The notes beneath the pieces were generated by a model that was given only the letters and a program-made list of their open reading frames with translations, ran no database searches and was not told the origin of the DNA. The position numbers were made by a program, and so were the translations under genes. From Dyella caseinilytica (GTDB lineage: Bacteria > Pseudomonadota > Gammaproteobacteria > Xanthomonadales > Rhodanobacteraceae), in contig NZ_CP064030.1 of assembly GCF_016865235.1 (NCBI RefSeq), positions 3,658,001-3,722,000 on the forward strand: DNA of 64,000 nucleotides, written 5' to 3'. Shown here one piece after another: positions 34,318 to 43,788 of the stretch (position 1 is its first letter; the number at the start of each line of letters is the position of its first letter).

Positions 34318-34504
34318 GCCTCCTATCGGGCCAGCCGGCAAGATGGCCGGCCAGGATCACGCCGCTGTCACGCCATTTGGACGGCTATTGCACATTTGCC
34401 CGCAACAGGCATAGGCTGAAGCCGCGCCCACCGCGATCCCCCTGTGTCCCCACACAGCGTGGCCAGGACGCATCAAAACTCACATCGTCGTCAGGAGGTC
34501 GCTT

Positions 34505-35176
34505 ATGCCGTCCGCAAGCCTGGCTGTCGTTCGTCGTCCGCACCCGGATATGGTGCGTGTTGCCGCCTTGAGCGCGGCGATCACCCTCAACCTCGTTGCC
34601 CTGCTGTTTGCTTTGCGCCCACTGGCGCCGCAGATCGCCCAGGCCATCGACACGGTCCGTGTCGAGCCCATCCATATCATCGAACCGCCGCCGAAAGTGC
34701 CACCGCCGCCAGATATGGTGGTCAAACCGCTGACCAAACCCCTACCGGTCACGCCACCGCTGCACATTCCACTCGTCCATGTGCAGAAGGAAATGCCACC
34801 ACCGACCATCACCACGCCCACCACCGAACCATCGCAGAACAGCAAACCCGTCGATGCAACACCGGCCACTATCGCGACACCACCTTCGATTGCGCCCGGC
34901 GTGACATCACTCGCCTATCGTTCGTCGCCGTTGCGCTTTCCGGCACAAGCGATACGCGCGCACATGGAAGGCACCGTGGTGTTGCTCGTGCTGGTGGATG
35001 AGAACGGCAAACCCGTCCAGGTGAAGATCGAGCAAAGCAGTGGCTATGGACTGCTGGATAAAAGCGCACGCGAACAAGTGATGTCAGGCTGGCAATTCGA
35101 GCCGGCCGTGATAGATGGCCATGCGGTGAAGGCATGGGCGCGCGTGCCGGTGAGTTTTGCGCTGCAGCAGCTGTAA
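34505..35176 (+). CDS. tonB: TonB-family energy transducer
   Basis: A 223-residue protein. An N-terminal membrane anchor (about 18-38) is followed by a Pro-rich periplasmic spacer (EPPPKVPPPPDMVVKPLTK, about 55-110) and a C-terminal TonB domain (about 140-223: YRSSPLRFPAQAIRAHMEGTV, GYGLLDKSAREQVMSGWQFEPA). Ribosome site AGGAGGT is strong. No exbB/exbD nearby, so it is probably an accessory TonB paralogue. Confidence 0.88.
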   Translation: MPSASLAVVRRPHPDMVRVAALSAAITLNLVALLFALRPLAPQIAQAIDTVRVEPIHIIEPPPKVPPPPDMVVKPLTKPLPVTPPLHIPLVHVQKEMPPPTITTPTTEPSQNSKPVDATPATIATPPSIAPGVTSLAYRSSPLRFPAQAIRAHMEGTVVLLVLVDENGKPVQVKIEQSSGYGLLDKSAREQVMSGWQFEPAVIDGHAVKAWARVPVSFALQQL

Positions 35177-35195
35177 CGCCGGCGCATAAAGGACC

Positions 35196-35232
35196 GGAAC
35201 CCGGTCAGCTTTCAGGCGCTGAACCGGGTTCC
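35196..35232. terminator. hairpin between convergent tonB and small membrane gene
   Basis: A 10-bp perfect stem (GGAACCCGGT / ACCGGGTTCC) extended by CAGC/GCTG, no clear T-tract. Likely bidirectional. Confidence 0.55.
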
Positions 35233-35248
35233 GTCCACGGGTAGCACG

Positions 35249-35536
35249 TTAGTGCGCTGCAGGTGTGGCCGAAGGATGTCGGCGCGCAGCATGCACGATC
35301 AACCAGATCAGGCCAAACAACAACAAGGCTGGCAAGAGCACCGGCAACAACGACAAAGCGATGATCGGCAGCACCAGTAGCATCACCAGCCCACCGATAA
35401 ACAATCCGATGGCGCCAGCCAGCAGACTGAACACGCCGTGCACCAAGCCAAAGGCCACTTTCAGGATCAGGCCAACCACCGACCCAACCACCCACAGCCC
35501 TGCTACGACAACCCCAATCAGCATCAGTTCGATCAT
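35249..35536 (-). CDS. small hydrophobic membrane protein
   Basis: A 95-residue protein starting MIELMLIGVVVAGLWVVGSVV with GGAG upstream; a longer frame exists but lacks support. Nearly all of it is three membrane helices, ending with a basic/Ala tail HAARRHPSATPAAH. Function unknown. Confidence 0.65.
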   Translation of the reverse strand: MIELMLIGVVVAGLWVVGSVVGLILKVAFGLVHGVFSLLAGAIGLFIGGLVMLLVLPIIALSLLPVLLPALLLFGLIWLIVHAARRHPSATPAAH

Positions 35537-35801
35537 GTCCGTTCTCCGACATCTGCTGAACATTTCGATGCGCCTCGGCCGGAAAAGGTTTACCGCGGAG
35601 GCGTGATAAAAGCTTAGGCCGGTGCAATGCCGTTGCCATCCTTCGAAAGTCATGCTTGAAAGCATGCAATAGGCGACGAACTTACGAAAATCTCACGTAC
35701 GCCGCGGTGTTCATTCAGCCCGTTGTAAACACCACGCCTTACGACCATTTAACGGCGACCATGCTCCACTGCGGATCGCCTCCGGTCCGCCCACGGAATT
35801 T

Positions 35802-36380
35802 ATGCGCACATACCGACACAGCCTCAAGGCACTACGCGATGCTGCGCTCGCGCATACGCTGGAAAAGAATCCGGATCTCGCCTCACTGTCTCGCGAACTT
35901 GGCGGCATCATTCATCGCGATGCGCAAGCGCTTGCCGATGGATTGGCGGGTCTGCGCAAGCGCAGCCGTGGCTTCGAACGCTGGCTGCTGGGGCGCCGCG
36001 GGCGTCCCGGCGTAAGCGTGCTGGTGATGGCGTGGCCACCTGGATACAGCACGCCTTCGCACGATCATGCTGGTTTGTGGGGCATTGAATTGAGTTTGTA
36101 CGGTGCGCTCGAAGTGGAATCGTGGTCGCGCGCCACGACTGCCGAACCGTGGCAGCTTCGCGGACGCAATTGGCTTGGCCCGGGCGACGCAACGTGGTTC
36201 GACGCAGACATTCCGTACATGCATCGCTGCCGTAATCTTTCGCGGCAGGAAACTGCGCTGACCCTGCACGTCTACGGTGGCGATCTCGAAGATTACGCCT
36301 CGTATGAGCAGGCCGAATCCGTAGCGCTCTGGCACAAACAACGTCAGCGTGCGCGGATTGCCGGTCCGCTTCGCGTCTGA
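35802..36380 (+). CDS. cysteine dioxygenase-type cupin
   Basis: A 192-residue cupin. The 3-His iron site is suggested by PSHDHAGLWGIE (H87, H89) and PYMHRCRN (H141), as in type I cysteine dioxygenase and related thiol dioxygenases. These oxidise a thiol such as cysteine or mercaptopropionate to a sulfinate. A FAD/NAD(P)-binding protein follows 180 bp downstream on the same strand, an arrangement that may be functional. Confidence 0.78.
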   Translation: MRTYRHSLKALRDAALAHTLEKNPDLASLSRELGGIIHRDAQALADGLAGLRKRSRGFERWLLGRRGRPGVSVLVMAWPPGYSTPSHDHAGLWGIELSLYGALEVESWSRATTAEPWQLRGRNWLGPGDATWFDADIPYMHRCRNLSRQETALTLHVYGGDLEDYASYEQAESVALWHKQRQRARIAGPLRV

Positions 36381-36561
36381 TATCTAAGGGCGGGTTGTCG
36401 GGACATGGTCGGCCGTGCATCAGGTGATGTCGCATACCTGAGCCGGCGCGGATGGATCCGGCACGGGGCAGTCCGGACTGGCACCAAGCACGACGCGTCG
36501 GGAAAGTACAGCCAAGCTGCTTCCCGATCTCAGATAAGAAACCACGTAACGAAGGAATGAC

Positions 36562-37929
36562 ATGTTTCGACGGGTCGCCATTGTTGGCGGCGGCGCCGCA
36601 GGGGCTACGTTGCTCAGCGAATTGCTGGAACGCCCTGTATCGCAGCCGCTTCATCTGGACTGGTACACCGGCACTGGCACCCCAGGCCGCGGCATTGCTT
36701 ACGGCACCCGCTCGGAACGTCATCTGCTGAATGTACGTGCCGCATCGATGGGCATGTTCGCCAGCCGCCCTGGCGGCTTTCTGGAATACATGCAAAGACG
36801 CGATCCGAGTATCTCGGGCACCGATTTCCTGCCCCGCTGCTGGTATGGCGATTATCTGGAGGCTGAAACCGCCACCGCACTCGTCCGCGCCAAGGACAAG
36901 GGACATGACGTGCGCATCGTGCCGCACGACGTCGATGCCATCGTGCCGGAGAACGACGGTGTCACCCTGTTCCAGGGAGAAACCACCACACGTGTCGATG
37001 CCACCGTGCTCGCGCTCGGTGCGCTTGCGCCTCGCGCCTTGCCCGGCGTCGATGACGACGCGCTCGCCAGTGGCCGCTACGTAACCTTGCCATGGTCGTT
37101 GCTCGCCGACGCCAAGCCGGATACGCAGGCGCACAACGTGGTGGTGATCGGCCTTGGCCTCACCGCCGTCGATGTGATCGTCGAACTCTCGGCAAAATGG
37201 CCCAACGCACACTTCACTGCGATTTCCCGCCACGGCGTGCTGCCGGAAGTGCATCAGTCCAGCGCATCGCTGCCATTTGAGGACGGCGAGGAACTGGTCG
37301 AGGCGATGCGTGATGCGCCGGATATCCGCACCTGGGTGCACCTGCTGCGCGACGCCATCTCCCATACCGATGACTGGCGGCGAGTTGTCGACTGCTTGCG
37401 TCCGCACACGCCTACGCTATGGGGCCTGCTGTCGCACAACGACCGTGCCCGCTTCCTGCGCCACGCACGTTGGGCGTGGGAGCGCGCGCGTCATCGCCTG
37501 CCGCCGCAGGTCGCCAGAACTATTGCATCACTGGAAAAGCAAGGACGCCTGCAACGTCTGCGCGGCCACATGCACAAAGTGACGCTGACCAGCCAAGGCG
37601 TGCAGATGATCTTTGCACCCAAGGGCGAAGAGGCCGAACGCACGCTCGATGCCGACCTGATCGTGCAGAGCGTCGGCCTGGAAACCGATGTGCGCCGCAC
37701 TCAGCATATTCTGTTGCAGCAGATGATGACCAACGGCCACATCCGCTCCGATCCTTTCGGGTTAGGCATCGACGCCAAACCCGACGGACGCGTGCTGCAC
37801 GACGGCACCGTATGGCCACGACTGTTTGCAATGGGCAGCATGCTGCGCGGCACACTGTGGGAATCCACGGCGATGCCGGAGATCCGTCAACAGGCGCGGT
37901 ATCTTGCCGATCAGTTGCTGGCTGATTAG
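36562..37929 (+). CDS. FAD/NAD(P)-binding oxidoreductase (YdhS/COG4529-like)
   Basis: A 455-residue flavoprotein. The N-terminal dinucleotide motif is VAIVGGGAAGATLLSEL (5-21), with the family-typical GRGIAYGTRSERHLLNVRA and a second NAD(P) site VVVIGLGLTAVDVIVEL (about 194-210). AAGGA precedes the ATG. Downstream of a cysteine-dioxygenase-type cupin. Reaction unknown. Confidence 0.85.
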   Translation: MFRRVAIVGGGAAGATLLSELLERPVSQPLHLDWYTGTGTPGRGIAYGTRSERHLLNVRAASMGMFASRPGGFLEYMQRRDPSISGTDFLPRCWYGDYLEAETATALVRAKDKGHDVRIVPHDVDAIVPENDGVTLFQGETTTRVDATVLALGALAPRALPGVDDDALASGRYVTLPWSLLADAKPDTQAHNVVVIGLGLTAVDVIVELSAKWPNAHFTAISRHGVLPEVHQSSASLPFEDGEELVEAMRDAPDIRTWVHLLRDAISHTDDWRRVVDCLRPHTPTLWGLLSHNDRARFLRHARWAWERARHRLPPQVARTIASLEKQGRLQRLRGHMHKVTLTSQGVQMIFAPKGEEAERTLDADLIVQSVGLETDVRRTQHILLQQMMTNGHIRSDPFGLGIDAKPDGRVLHDGTVWPRLFAMGSMLRGTLWESTAMPEIRQQARYLADQLLAD

Positions 37930-37988
37930 GGATCGCCTGACGCAAAGCTCGTGCAAACGACGGTGTGCATGCGAGAATCGTGCGCACC

Positions 37989-39389
37989 ATGAGCATTCCA
38001 CAGCTTATTACTCTGCTGGCCATGCTGCTGCATGTGGCGGGCATCCTCGCCGCGATGCATGCGGTGATGAATACACGTACGCCGCAGGGCGCTTTTGCAT
38101 GGGCGCTCGGACTGGCGCTGCTGCCCTACGTCACACTGATACCGTACCTCTATCTTGGTCGCAGCCGCTTCCATGGTTACGTCACGCTGCATCGCGCTCA
38201 TCGGCAGCGGCTTTCGCAAGCCTCCTTGCGCAGCGAACTGTCTGGCGTGCCGGATGCCTGCATGCAATATGCCGCACTTACCCAGATGCTGGGCAACAGC
38301 TTCCACGCCGGTCAGCAATTGCGACTGCTGATCAATGGCGACGCCACCTTTGAAGCGATCTTCAGCGCCATCGCCCAGGCCGAGCGCTGCATCCTGATTC
38401 AGTTCTTCATCTTTCACGACGACGAACTCGGCCGCCGCATGCAGCAGGCCTTGCTGGAACGCGCCGCCGCCGGCGTCCAAGTGTTCGCACTGTTCGACGG
38501 CATCGGCAGTCATGCGCTGCCCAAGCATTATGTCGAAACCCTGCGGCAAGGCGGCGTGGCGATTTTTCCCTTTGCCACGCAACGCTACAGCAACCGTTTC
38601 CAGCTCAACTTCCGCAATCATCGCAAAGTCGTGGTGGTGGATGGATGGCTTGGCTTTGTCGGCGGCCTCAATGTCGGCAATGAATACCTGGGCCTGAAAC
38701 CGCCGCTGGCGCCCTGGCGGGATACGCATCTGCAGATCGACGGACCGGCCGTGTTAGATCTGCAGCGCAGCTTCGCCGTGGACTGGCACTGGGTGACCGG
38801 CGAATTGCCGCCACTGCTTCCACCCCGCCCGGCGCAAGGTGATGCGTATACGCTGATCGCTGCCACCGGGCCCGCTGATCCGCAGGAAAGCTGCTCGCTT
38901 TACTTCACCACTGCGATCAACGCCGCATGCAAGCGGTTATGGCTGACCACACCTTATTTCGTGCCAGACCAGGCCGTCATGTCGGCATTGCGTCTGGCCG
39001 TGATGCGCGGGGTTGATGTGCGCATATTGATACCGGCACGGCCGGATCATCGCACGGTATTCCTGGCCTCCACGTTGCACGCCTACGACGCGATCAACGC
39101 CGGCATTCGCATCTACCGCTATCAGCCCGGCTTCATTCACCAGAAGGTGATCCTGGTTGACGACGACACCGCCAGCATCGGCAGCATGAACCTGGACAAC
39201 CGATCATTCCGCCTCAACTTCGAGATCAGCGCGTTGAACGTGGACCGCCGTTTCGCAGAAGACGTGGAACGCATGCTGATGGATGATTTCGGGCGCGCGG
39301 TGGAAGTTACACGCGATGAGTACCGCCAGTCGCCTTACCTTCGACGGCTGGCGATGCATGTGGCGCGGTTGTTCGATCCGATTCTTTGA
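37989..39389 (+). CDS. cls: cardiolipin synthase
   Basis: A 466-residue phospholipase-D-family enzyme. Two N-terminal membrane helices are followed by HKD motifs NFRNHRKVVVVDGWLGFVGG and FIHQKVILVDDDTASIGSMN. It condenses two phosphatidylglycerol molecules to cardiolipin and glycerol. Start at MSIPQLITLLAMLLHVAG is preferred to a GTG eight codons earlier; both have weak ribosome sites. Confidence 0.93.
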   Translation: MSIPQLITLLAMLLHVAGILAAMHAVMNTRTPQGAFAWALGLALLPYVTLIPYLYLGRSRFHGYVTLHRAHRQRLSQASLRSELSGVPDACMQYAALTQMLGNSFHAGQQLRLLINGDATFEAIFSAIAQAERCILIQFFIFHDDELGRRMQQALLERAAAGVQVFALFDGIGSHALPKHYVETLRQGGVAIFPFATQRYSNRFQLNFRNHRKVVVVDGWLGFVGGLNVGNEYLGLKPPLAPWRDTHLQIDGPAVLDLQRSFAVDWHWVTGELPPLLPPRPAQGDAYTLIAATGPADPQESCSLYFTTAINAACKRLWLTTPYFVPDQAVMSALRLAVMRGVDVRILIPARPDHRTVFLASTLHAYDAINAGIRIYRYQPGFIHQKVILVDDDTASIGSMNLDNRSFRLNFEISALNVDRRFAEDVERMLMDDFGRAVEVTRDEYRQSPYLRRLAMHVARLFDPIL

Positions 39390-39416
39390 GGAACGGAATC
39401 GCCAACACCTTGCATC

Positions 39417-39501
39417 CGTCGCCCCGGCGCAGGCCGGGGCCCAGTGTCTTTGAGTCGTTGCAAGCGAAAGTCGGCAGGCCCCGGCCTGCGCCGGGGCGAC
39501 G
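39417..39501. repeat. long GC-rich inverted repeat, copy 1
   Basis: Two perfect 25-bp arms (39417-39441 and 39477-39501) flank a 35-bp spacer starting CAGTGTCTTTGAG. The arm core CCCCGGCGCAGGCCGGGG is itself nearly palindromic. Related copies at 40704-40781 and a shorter form at 49840-49867 point to a dispersed intergenic element. Confidence 0.8.
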
Positions 39502-39533
39502 GCATCGATGGCGCACATGTGAAGCTGAAGTAC

Positions 39534-39920
39534 TCAATCCTCGCCGCGCAACACCCGACGCCAATCACCACCCAGCATGATCCAGCCAATGCCAGCGCCC
39601 ACCATCGCGCCAATCAGCTCGCAGAACACGCGCGTTCCGATATTGTCAGGATCGTGCACTTGCGCCAGCTTGGCCTTGAGCAACTGGACCGATTGCAGCT
39701 GGCCGTAGTTGAAATAGAAGAGGTCCCACATGTCGCCGCTGCCGGTCAGCAGCATGGCCAGCAGAAAGGCGATGGTGATCTTCCTAAGCGGACTCCAGCC
39801 CTGGTTGCGGCCGATGACGTGGAGGATCAGATACAGCACGATGGCCGCTACTGCGCTGATCGCGCCAGCTTCCAGGCCACCCACCATGCCGTATCCCATC
39901 CACGATTGGTCGTAATGCAT
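39534..39920 (-). CDS. membrane protein
   Basis: A 128-residue protein; start MHYDQSWMGYGMVGGLEAG because the frame upstream lies antisense within pncA. Three or four hydrophobic helices (about 17-36, 48-64, 105-120) separated by polar loops. Conserved-looking segment GSGDMWDLFYFNYGQL. Function not recognised. Confidence 0.6.
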   Translation of the reverse strand: MHYDQSWMGYGMVGGLEAGAISAVAAIVLYLILHVIGRNQGWSPLRKITIAFLLAMLLTGSGDMWDLFYFNYGQLQSVQLLKAKLAQVHDPDNIGTRVFCELIGAMVGAGIGWIMLGGDWRRVLRGED

Positions 39921-40011
39921 GTGTTGACTGTCCCCAAGTGTGCTGAGTCGATGACTTGCATTATGCCGTCGATTGGCGGTGGAATCTTGCGACGATACAC
40001 GAGCGCTCCCC

Positions 40012-40647
40012 ATGCAAAAGCTTGCCGCCTTGATCCTTGTCGATGTACAGCCGGACTTCATGCCCGGCGGCGCCCTGGCCTGCCACGAAGGCGACGCGAT
40101 CGTGCCAGGCATTGATCGCCTGTTGCGCCGCCGCGTGTTCGAGCACACGGTTGCCACCCAGGACTGGCATCCGCGCGGGCACATTTCCTTTGCCAGCACA
40201 CATCCAGGCTCCAAACCGTTCCAATCGATTCCGCTGCATGGCCACCCGCAGACCCTGTGGCCAGATCATTGCGTGCAGGACACGCCGGGCGCCGCACTGC
40301 ATCCGGCGATTGACTGGTCGCCAGCCGATCTGATCCTGCGCAAAGGCAGCAATCCGGATGTGGACTCCTACAGCGCCTTTCGCGAGAACCACGGGCCGGG
40401 CGATACGCGTCCGAGTACGGGGCTTGCCGGGTGGTTGCGGGAACGCGGTGTCAACGAGGTTTACGTGGCGGGGCTTGCGCGCGATGTTTGTGTGTTGTGG
40501 ACGGTGCAGGATGCGCTGGCGCTGGGTTTCAAGGCGCACGTGCTGTGGGATCTGACGCGGCCGGTGACGCCGGATAGTGATGCGACGACGCGTGTGACGT
40601 TGAAAGCTGAGGGCGCTGCCGTGGTGGAAACTATCGAGCAGTTGTAA
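40012..40647 (+). CDS. pncA: nicotinamidase (pyrazinamidase)
   Basis: A 211-residue isochorismatase-fold amidase converting nicotinamide to nicotinate for NAD salvage. Motifs: LILVDVQPDFMPGGAL (catalytic D11), TQDWHPRGHISFAS metal site, LRKGSNPDVDSYSAF (Lys) and VAGLARDVCVLWT (nucleophile Cys). Confidence 0.92.
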   Translation: MQKLAALILVDVQPDFMPGGALACHEGDAIVPGIDRLLRRRVFEHTVATQDWHPRGHISFASTHPGSKPFQSIPLHGHPQTLWPDHCVQDTPGAALHPAIDWSPADLILRKGSNPDVDSYSAFRENHGPGDTRPSTGLAGWLRERGVNEVYVAGLARDVCVLWTVQDALALGFKAHVLWDLTRPVTPDSDATTRVTLKAEGAAVVETIEQL

Positions 40648-40703
40648 CGCGCTTCGATTTACGTAAACGATCGCCAGGTTTGAGCAATACCGGAAAACTC
40701 ATT

Positions 40704-40781
40704 CGTCGTCCCGGCGAAGGCCGGGACCCAGCGACTTTCACCTATAAAAGACACTAGGTCCCGGCCTTCGCCGGGACAACG
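40704..40781. repeat. long GC-rich inverted repeat, copy 2
   Basis: Arms 40704-40728 and 40757-40781 match at 24 of 25 positions around a 28-bp spacer beginning CAGCGACTTTCA. Same architecture as 39417-39501 with AAG in place of CAG in the arm core. Confidence 0.8.
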
Positions 40782-40848
40782 GTGAGGTAATACAGAAGCT
40801 TGGGGCCAGATTGTGCCTCCCTCTGCTACAGAGGGGCACTGGATGGAA

Positions 40849-41046
40849 CTACGCATCTTCACCCGTAGCACTCACATGCGCATGCTCATCCGCATCGATC
40901 CACACCTCGATGCTGATCGGCCGGCAACACACCTGACAGTCTTCGATATAGCGCTGGTCGCCCGCTGAAGCATCAACAACGATCTCAATCCGCTCGCCGC
41001 AATACGGACACTGGATAGCGCGGGCGGTGAGCATAGGATCCATCAC
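40849..41046 (-). CDS. CPXCG-motif cysteine-rich protein
   Basis: A 65-residue protein with the paired motifs IQCPYCGE and DCQVCCRP, a probable zinc ribbon, typical of the CPXCG family. Its ATG overlaps the stop of the upstream HAD gene by 4 bp. Function unknown. Confidence 0.88.
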   Translation of the reverse strand: MMDPMLTARAIQCPYCGERIEIVVDASAGDQRYIEDCQVCCRPISIEVWIDADEHAHVSATGEDA

Positions 41047-41759
41047 GCGGCCCGCCCAGCCAGTTCCGCTATCGCTGCTGGAATGCCGGTGGGTGCATCG
41101 ACGGTGAGCATGCGCGGCGCATCGGCCTCACTCAGGCCGTTTTCCATCTCGTGTTCCCAGGTGACGTGATAAGGCATGTGCACGCCCCAGCCACCAAGGC
41201 GGATCACCGGCTCGATATCCGAGCGCAGGGAGTTGCCCACCATCGCGAACTGTGCGGGCTCCAAGGCAAATTCGGCCAATACCCGGCGGTAGGTCGCCGC
41301 GTCTTTTTCCGACACGATTTCGATACGACGGAACAGATCGGCCATGCCCGACTGCGCCACTTTCTTTTCCTGATGAAACAGGTCGCCCTTGGTAATCAGC
41401 ACCACTTCGTGATGTTCGGCGACCGCTGCCACCGCTTCGCGTACGCCCGGCAACAACTCCACCGGGTGTTGCAGCACGGTCTTGCCCACTTCCACCAACT
41501 GGTGGATATCGGCGGCGGAAATACGACCCTCGGTGATGGCAATGGCCGTTTCCACCATGGACAAGGTCATGCCCTTGGCGCCGTAACCGAACAGCTTGAG
41601 ATTGCGCCGCTCGGTGGCCAGCATGCTGGCCTGCACGTGCGCATCGCCGACGTCGACATAACGTCCGATGATGGCGTTGAACTGCACGCTGGCCTCGCGG
41701 TAATAACCCTCGCTATGCCAGAGCGTGTCGTCGCCGTCGAAGCCGATGAGCTTGAGCAT
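41043..41759 (-). CDS. HAD-family hydrolase
   Basis: A 238-residue phosphatase-like enzyme starting MLKLIGFDGDDTLWHSE (nucleophile D8, acid D10). Motif II is VLITKGD, motif III a Lys in HQEKKVAQSG, motif IV MVGNSLRSDIEPV. Substrate unknown. Translationally coupled to the CPXCG protein. Confidence 0.86.
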   Translation of the reverse strand: MLKLIGFDGDDTLWHSEGYYREASVQFNAIIGRYVDVGDAHVQASMLATERRNLKLFGYGAKGMTLSMVETAIAITEGRISAADIHQLVEVGKTVLQHPVELLPGVREAVAAVAEHHEVVLITKGDLFHQEKKVAQSGMADLFRRIEIVSEKDAATYRRVLAEFALEPAQFAMVGNSLRSDIEPVIRLGGWGVHMPYHVTWEHEMENGLSEADAPRMLTVDAPTGIPAAIAELAGRAA

Positions 41760-41887
41760 GAAACACTGCACCTGTTCTTTGGATGGACAAGCTTACGCCG
41801 CTTGCGGCCATGCTGCAGCGCCCGTTTCGGTGTCACGCACGGGCGCTACAATGCGCCCATAGCGCGAAAAACAAGGAGCCACCCGAC

Positions 41888-42796
41888 ATGGCCAGGAAAT
41901 CCCCGCTCATTCGGCGCAAGCCACGCATTGTGCAAATTGGCGGCCGGCCGTTCGTCTCCGAAGGGCTGCCCGAGCGCATGTGGGACGACTTCTACCACCG
42001 CGCCCTCACCGTCAGCTGGCCGGTGTTCTTCGGCTTGGCCACCAGTGTATTCCTGACCTTCAACGCGATCTTCGCGATGATCTACCAGGTCGATCCGCAC
42101 GGCATTGCCAACCAATTTCCCAAGGGGCTGGCCGGCGCGTTTTTCTTCAGTGTGGAAACCCTGGCCACCGTCGGCTACGGGGACATGCACCCGCAATCGA
42201 TTTACACGCATGTCGTCGCCACCTCGGAAATCATTCTGGGCATGGGCAACATCGCGGTGGTCACCGGCCTGATCTTTGCGCGCTTCTCGCGTCCCCAGGC
42301 CAAGATCCTGTTCGGCAAGCACCCGATCGTGCGCACAATCGAAGGCAAGCAGACGCTGATGCTACGCGCTGCCAATATGCGTCTGAATCTGATCGCTCAG
42401 GCATCCGCGCAATTGCATCTGTTGCGGCGGTACCAAAGTCCCGAAGGCTTTCAGCTGCGCCGCATCGAAGACTTGAAGCTGGTGCGTGATCATCACCCGA
42501 TCTTCGTGTTGAGCTGGAACGTCATGCACGTCATCGACGAGGACAGCCCGCTCTACGGCATCTCGCATGAAAGCCTGGAAGACTCCGAAGCGACACTGCT
42601 TCTGACCATCGAAGGCATCGACGAAACCACCTCGCAATCGATGATGGCGCGACACCAGTGGAGCATCAAGGAAGTGCGCTGGAATCACCGCTACCTCGAC
42701 CTCGTGCGACGCGACGAAAACGGCTTGAACGTGATCGACTACACCATCTTCGATGACGTGCTACCCATTGATGAGGAAAGCCAGGACGCGGTGTAA
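41888..42796 (+). CDS. KirBac-type inward-rectifier potassium channel
   Basis: A 302-residue channel. Two membrane helices (about 40-65 and 115-140) flank the pore helix and selectivity filter SVETLATVGYGDMHP. A C-terminal immunoglobulin-like cytoplasmic domain (about 150-300) follows, with FARFSRPQAKILF at the membrane junction, as in KirBac channels. Start at MARKSPLIRRKPRIV. Confidence 0.9.
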   Translation: MARKSPLIRRKPRIVQIGGRPFVSEGLPERMWDDFYHRALTVSWPVFFGLATSVFLTFNAIFAMIYQVDPHGIANQFPKGLAGAFFFSVETLATVGYGDMHPQSIYTHVVATSEIILGMGNIAVVTGLIFARFSRPQAKILFGKHPIVRTIEGKQTLMLRAANMRLNLIAQASAQLHLLRRYQSPEGFQLRRIEDLKLVRDHHPIFVLSWNVMHVIDEDSPLYGISHESLEDSEATLLLTIEGIDETTSQSMMARHQWSIKEVRWNHRYLDLVRRDENGLNVIDYTIFDDVLPIDEESQDAV

Positions 42797-42818
42797 AGCG
42801 CCACAACCGGCGAAACCT

Positions 42819-42841
42819 CTCCCCCTGCTTGGCAGGGGGAG
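42819..42841. terminator. hairpin between convergent channel and YciI-type genes
   Basis: CTCCCCCTGC-TTG-GCAGGGGGAG, a 10-bp perfect stem with only TT after it; likely bidirectional terminator. Confidence 0.6.
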
Positions 42842-42852
42842 TTAATCAAGCA

Positions 42853-43227
42853 TCACGCCCCCACGCGCAGACGCTCCGCATCAATGTCGTGCACCGGCCG
42901 CACTTCAATGCAACCCGTCGCAGCCCACGGAAAGGTCTGCGCAATGCGCACGGCTTCGTGGATATCCGCGGCCTCGATCAGGTTGAAGCCGCCCAGGTAT
43001 TCACGTGTTTCGGCAAACGGTCCGTCGACGATGGTGGTGCGGTTGTTGCGCACGCGGATCGTCTTGGTTTTCGACGGTGGCTGTAGTTGCATGGAATCGA
43101 GCAAATGGCCTTCGGCACGCAGTTCGTCGGCGTGCTTGAAACAACCGTTCATCATCGTGTCGAACTGACCAGGCGGCAAAGCGTCCAGCAGCGTGTCGTC
43201 GTTGTAGATCATGACCAGGAATTTCAT
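42853..43227 (-). CDS. YciI/DGPF-domain protein
   Basis: A 124-residue protein of the YCII-related, DGPF group. Signatures are MKFLVMIYNDD at the start and VDGPFAETREYLGGFNLIEA. Related proteins often sit beside ECF sigma factors, which is not the case here. Function unknown. Confidence 0.9.
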   Translation of the reverse strand: MKFLVMIYNDDTLLDALPPGQFDTMMNGCFKHADELRAEGHLLDSMQLQPPSKTKTIRVRNNRTTIVDGPFAETREYLGGFNLIEAADIHEAVRIAQTFPWAATGCIEVRPVHDIDAERLRVGA

Positions 43228-43425
43228 AGCGTTCTCGTTTGATGGCGCAATAGCTTTCGATGGTGACAGAAGACTAGGCCAGGATCCCTGCCCGATTCCA
43301 TAGACCCATGGCAGGGGACCGATTCAATGCTTCGCCGCTGTCAAGTCGTGAACCCTACCCACGCATGTCATAAAGTTCTCCCACTGATTTGCGATGCTGT
43401 CTTCAGAAACTTTCGAGTAACGCGA

Positions 43426-43725
43426 ATGGGAATATTTAGCAATGGCTGGCTGGTATTTGGCCTGCTCGGCCAGATCATTTTTACCGCCCGCTTCCTGTTC
43501 CAGTGGCTGTATAGCGAGTACAAGCGGCACAGCGCCTTCCCGATGGCGTTCTGGTACGCCAGCGTGCTCGGCGGTCTGATTCTGCTTTGCTATGCCTGCC
43601 ATAAGGAAGACCCGGTATTCATGGTCGGGCAGACCGGCGGCTTGCTGATCTACCTGCGCAACCTCCAGTTGCGTCTGCGTGAAAAGAAGGAGCATGCACG
43701 TGGCTCAGCGCCATCCGTCCCCTGA
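43426..43725 (+). CDS. LAB_N-domain membrane protein 1
   Basis: A 99-residue protein starting MGIFSNGWLVFGLLGQIIFTARF. The segments ARFLFQWLYSEYKRHSAFP, FWYASVLGGLILLCYAC and LIYLRNLQLRLR fit the lipid-A-disaccharide synthase N-terminal (LAB_N) domain, small membrane proteins linked to lipid-A sugar transfer. First of two adjacent paralogues and of a five-gene operon. Confidence 0.82.
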   Translation: MGIFSNGWLVFGLLGQIIFTARFLFQWLYSEYKRHSAFPMAFWYASVLGGLILLCYACHKEDPVFMVGQTGGLLIYLRNLQLRLREKKEHARGSAPSVP

Positions 43726-43788
43726 CGCCCGTTGTTCGCAAGCTTCGCGTAAGCAAATGCGAAGGCTGTCCTGCCGAAGGGAAGCGTC

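Larger units (their letters stand above)
33976..34504. other. non-coding gap with candidate small RNA
   Basis: Between divergent genes. It contains no supported ORF, but a strong rightward terminator (34291-34317) that no protein gene uses, preceded by a 10-bp hairpin. Confidence 0.5.

Noticed and set aside
36562..37407. Long minus-strand frame over the FAD-protein gene
   Set aside because: Shadow of the FAD/NAD(P)-binding gene; no recognisable domain.
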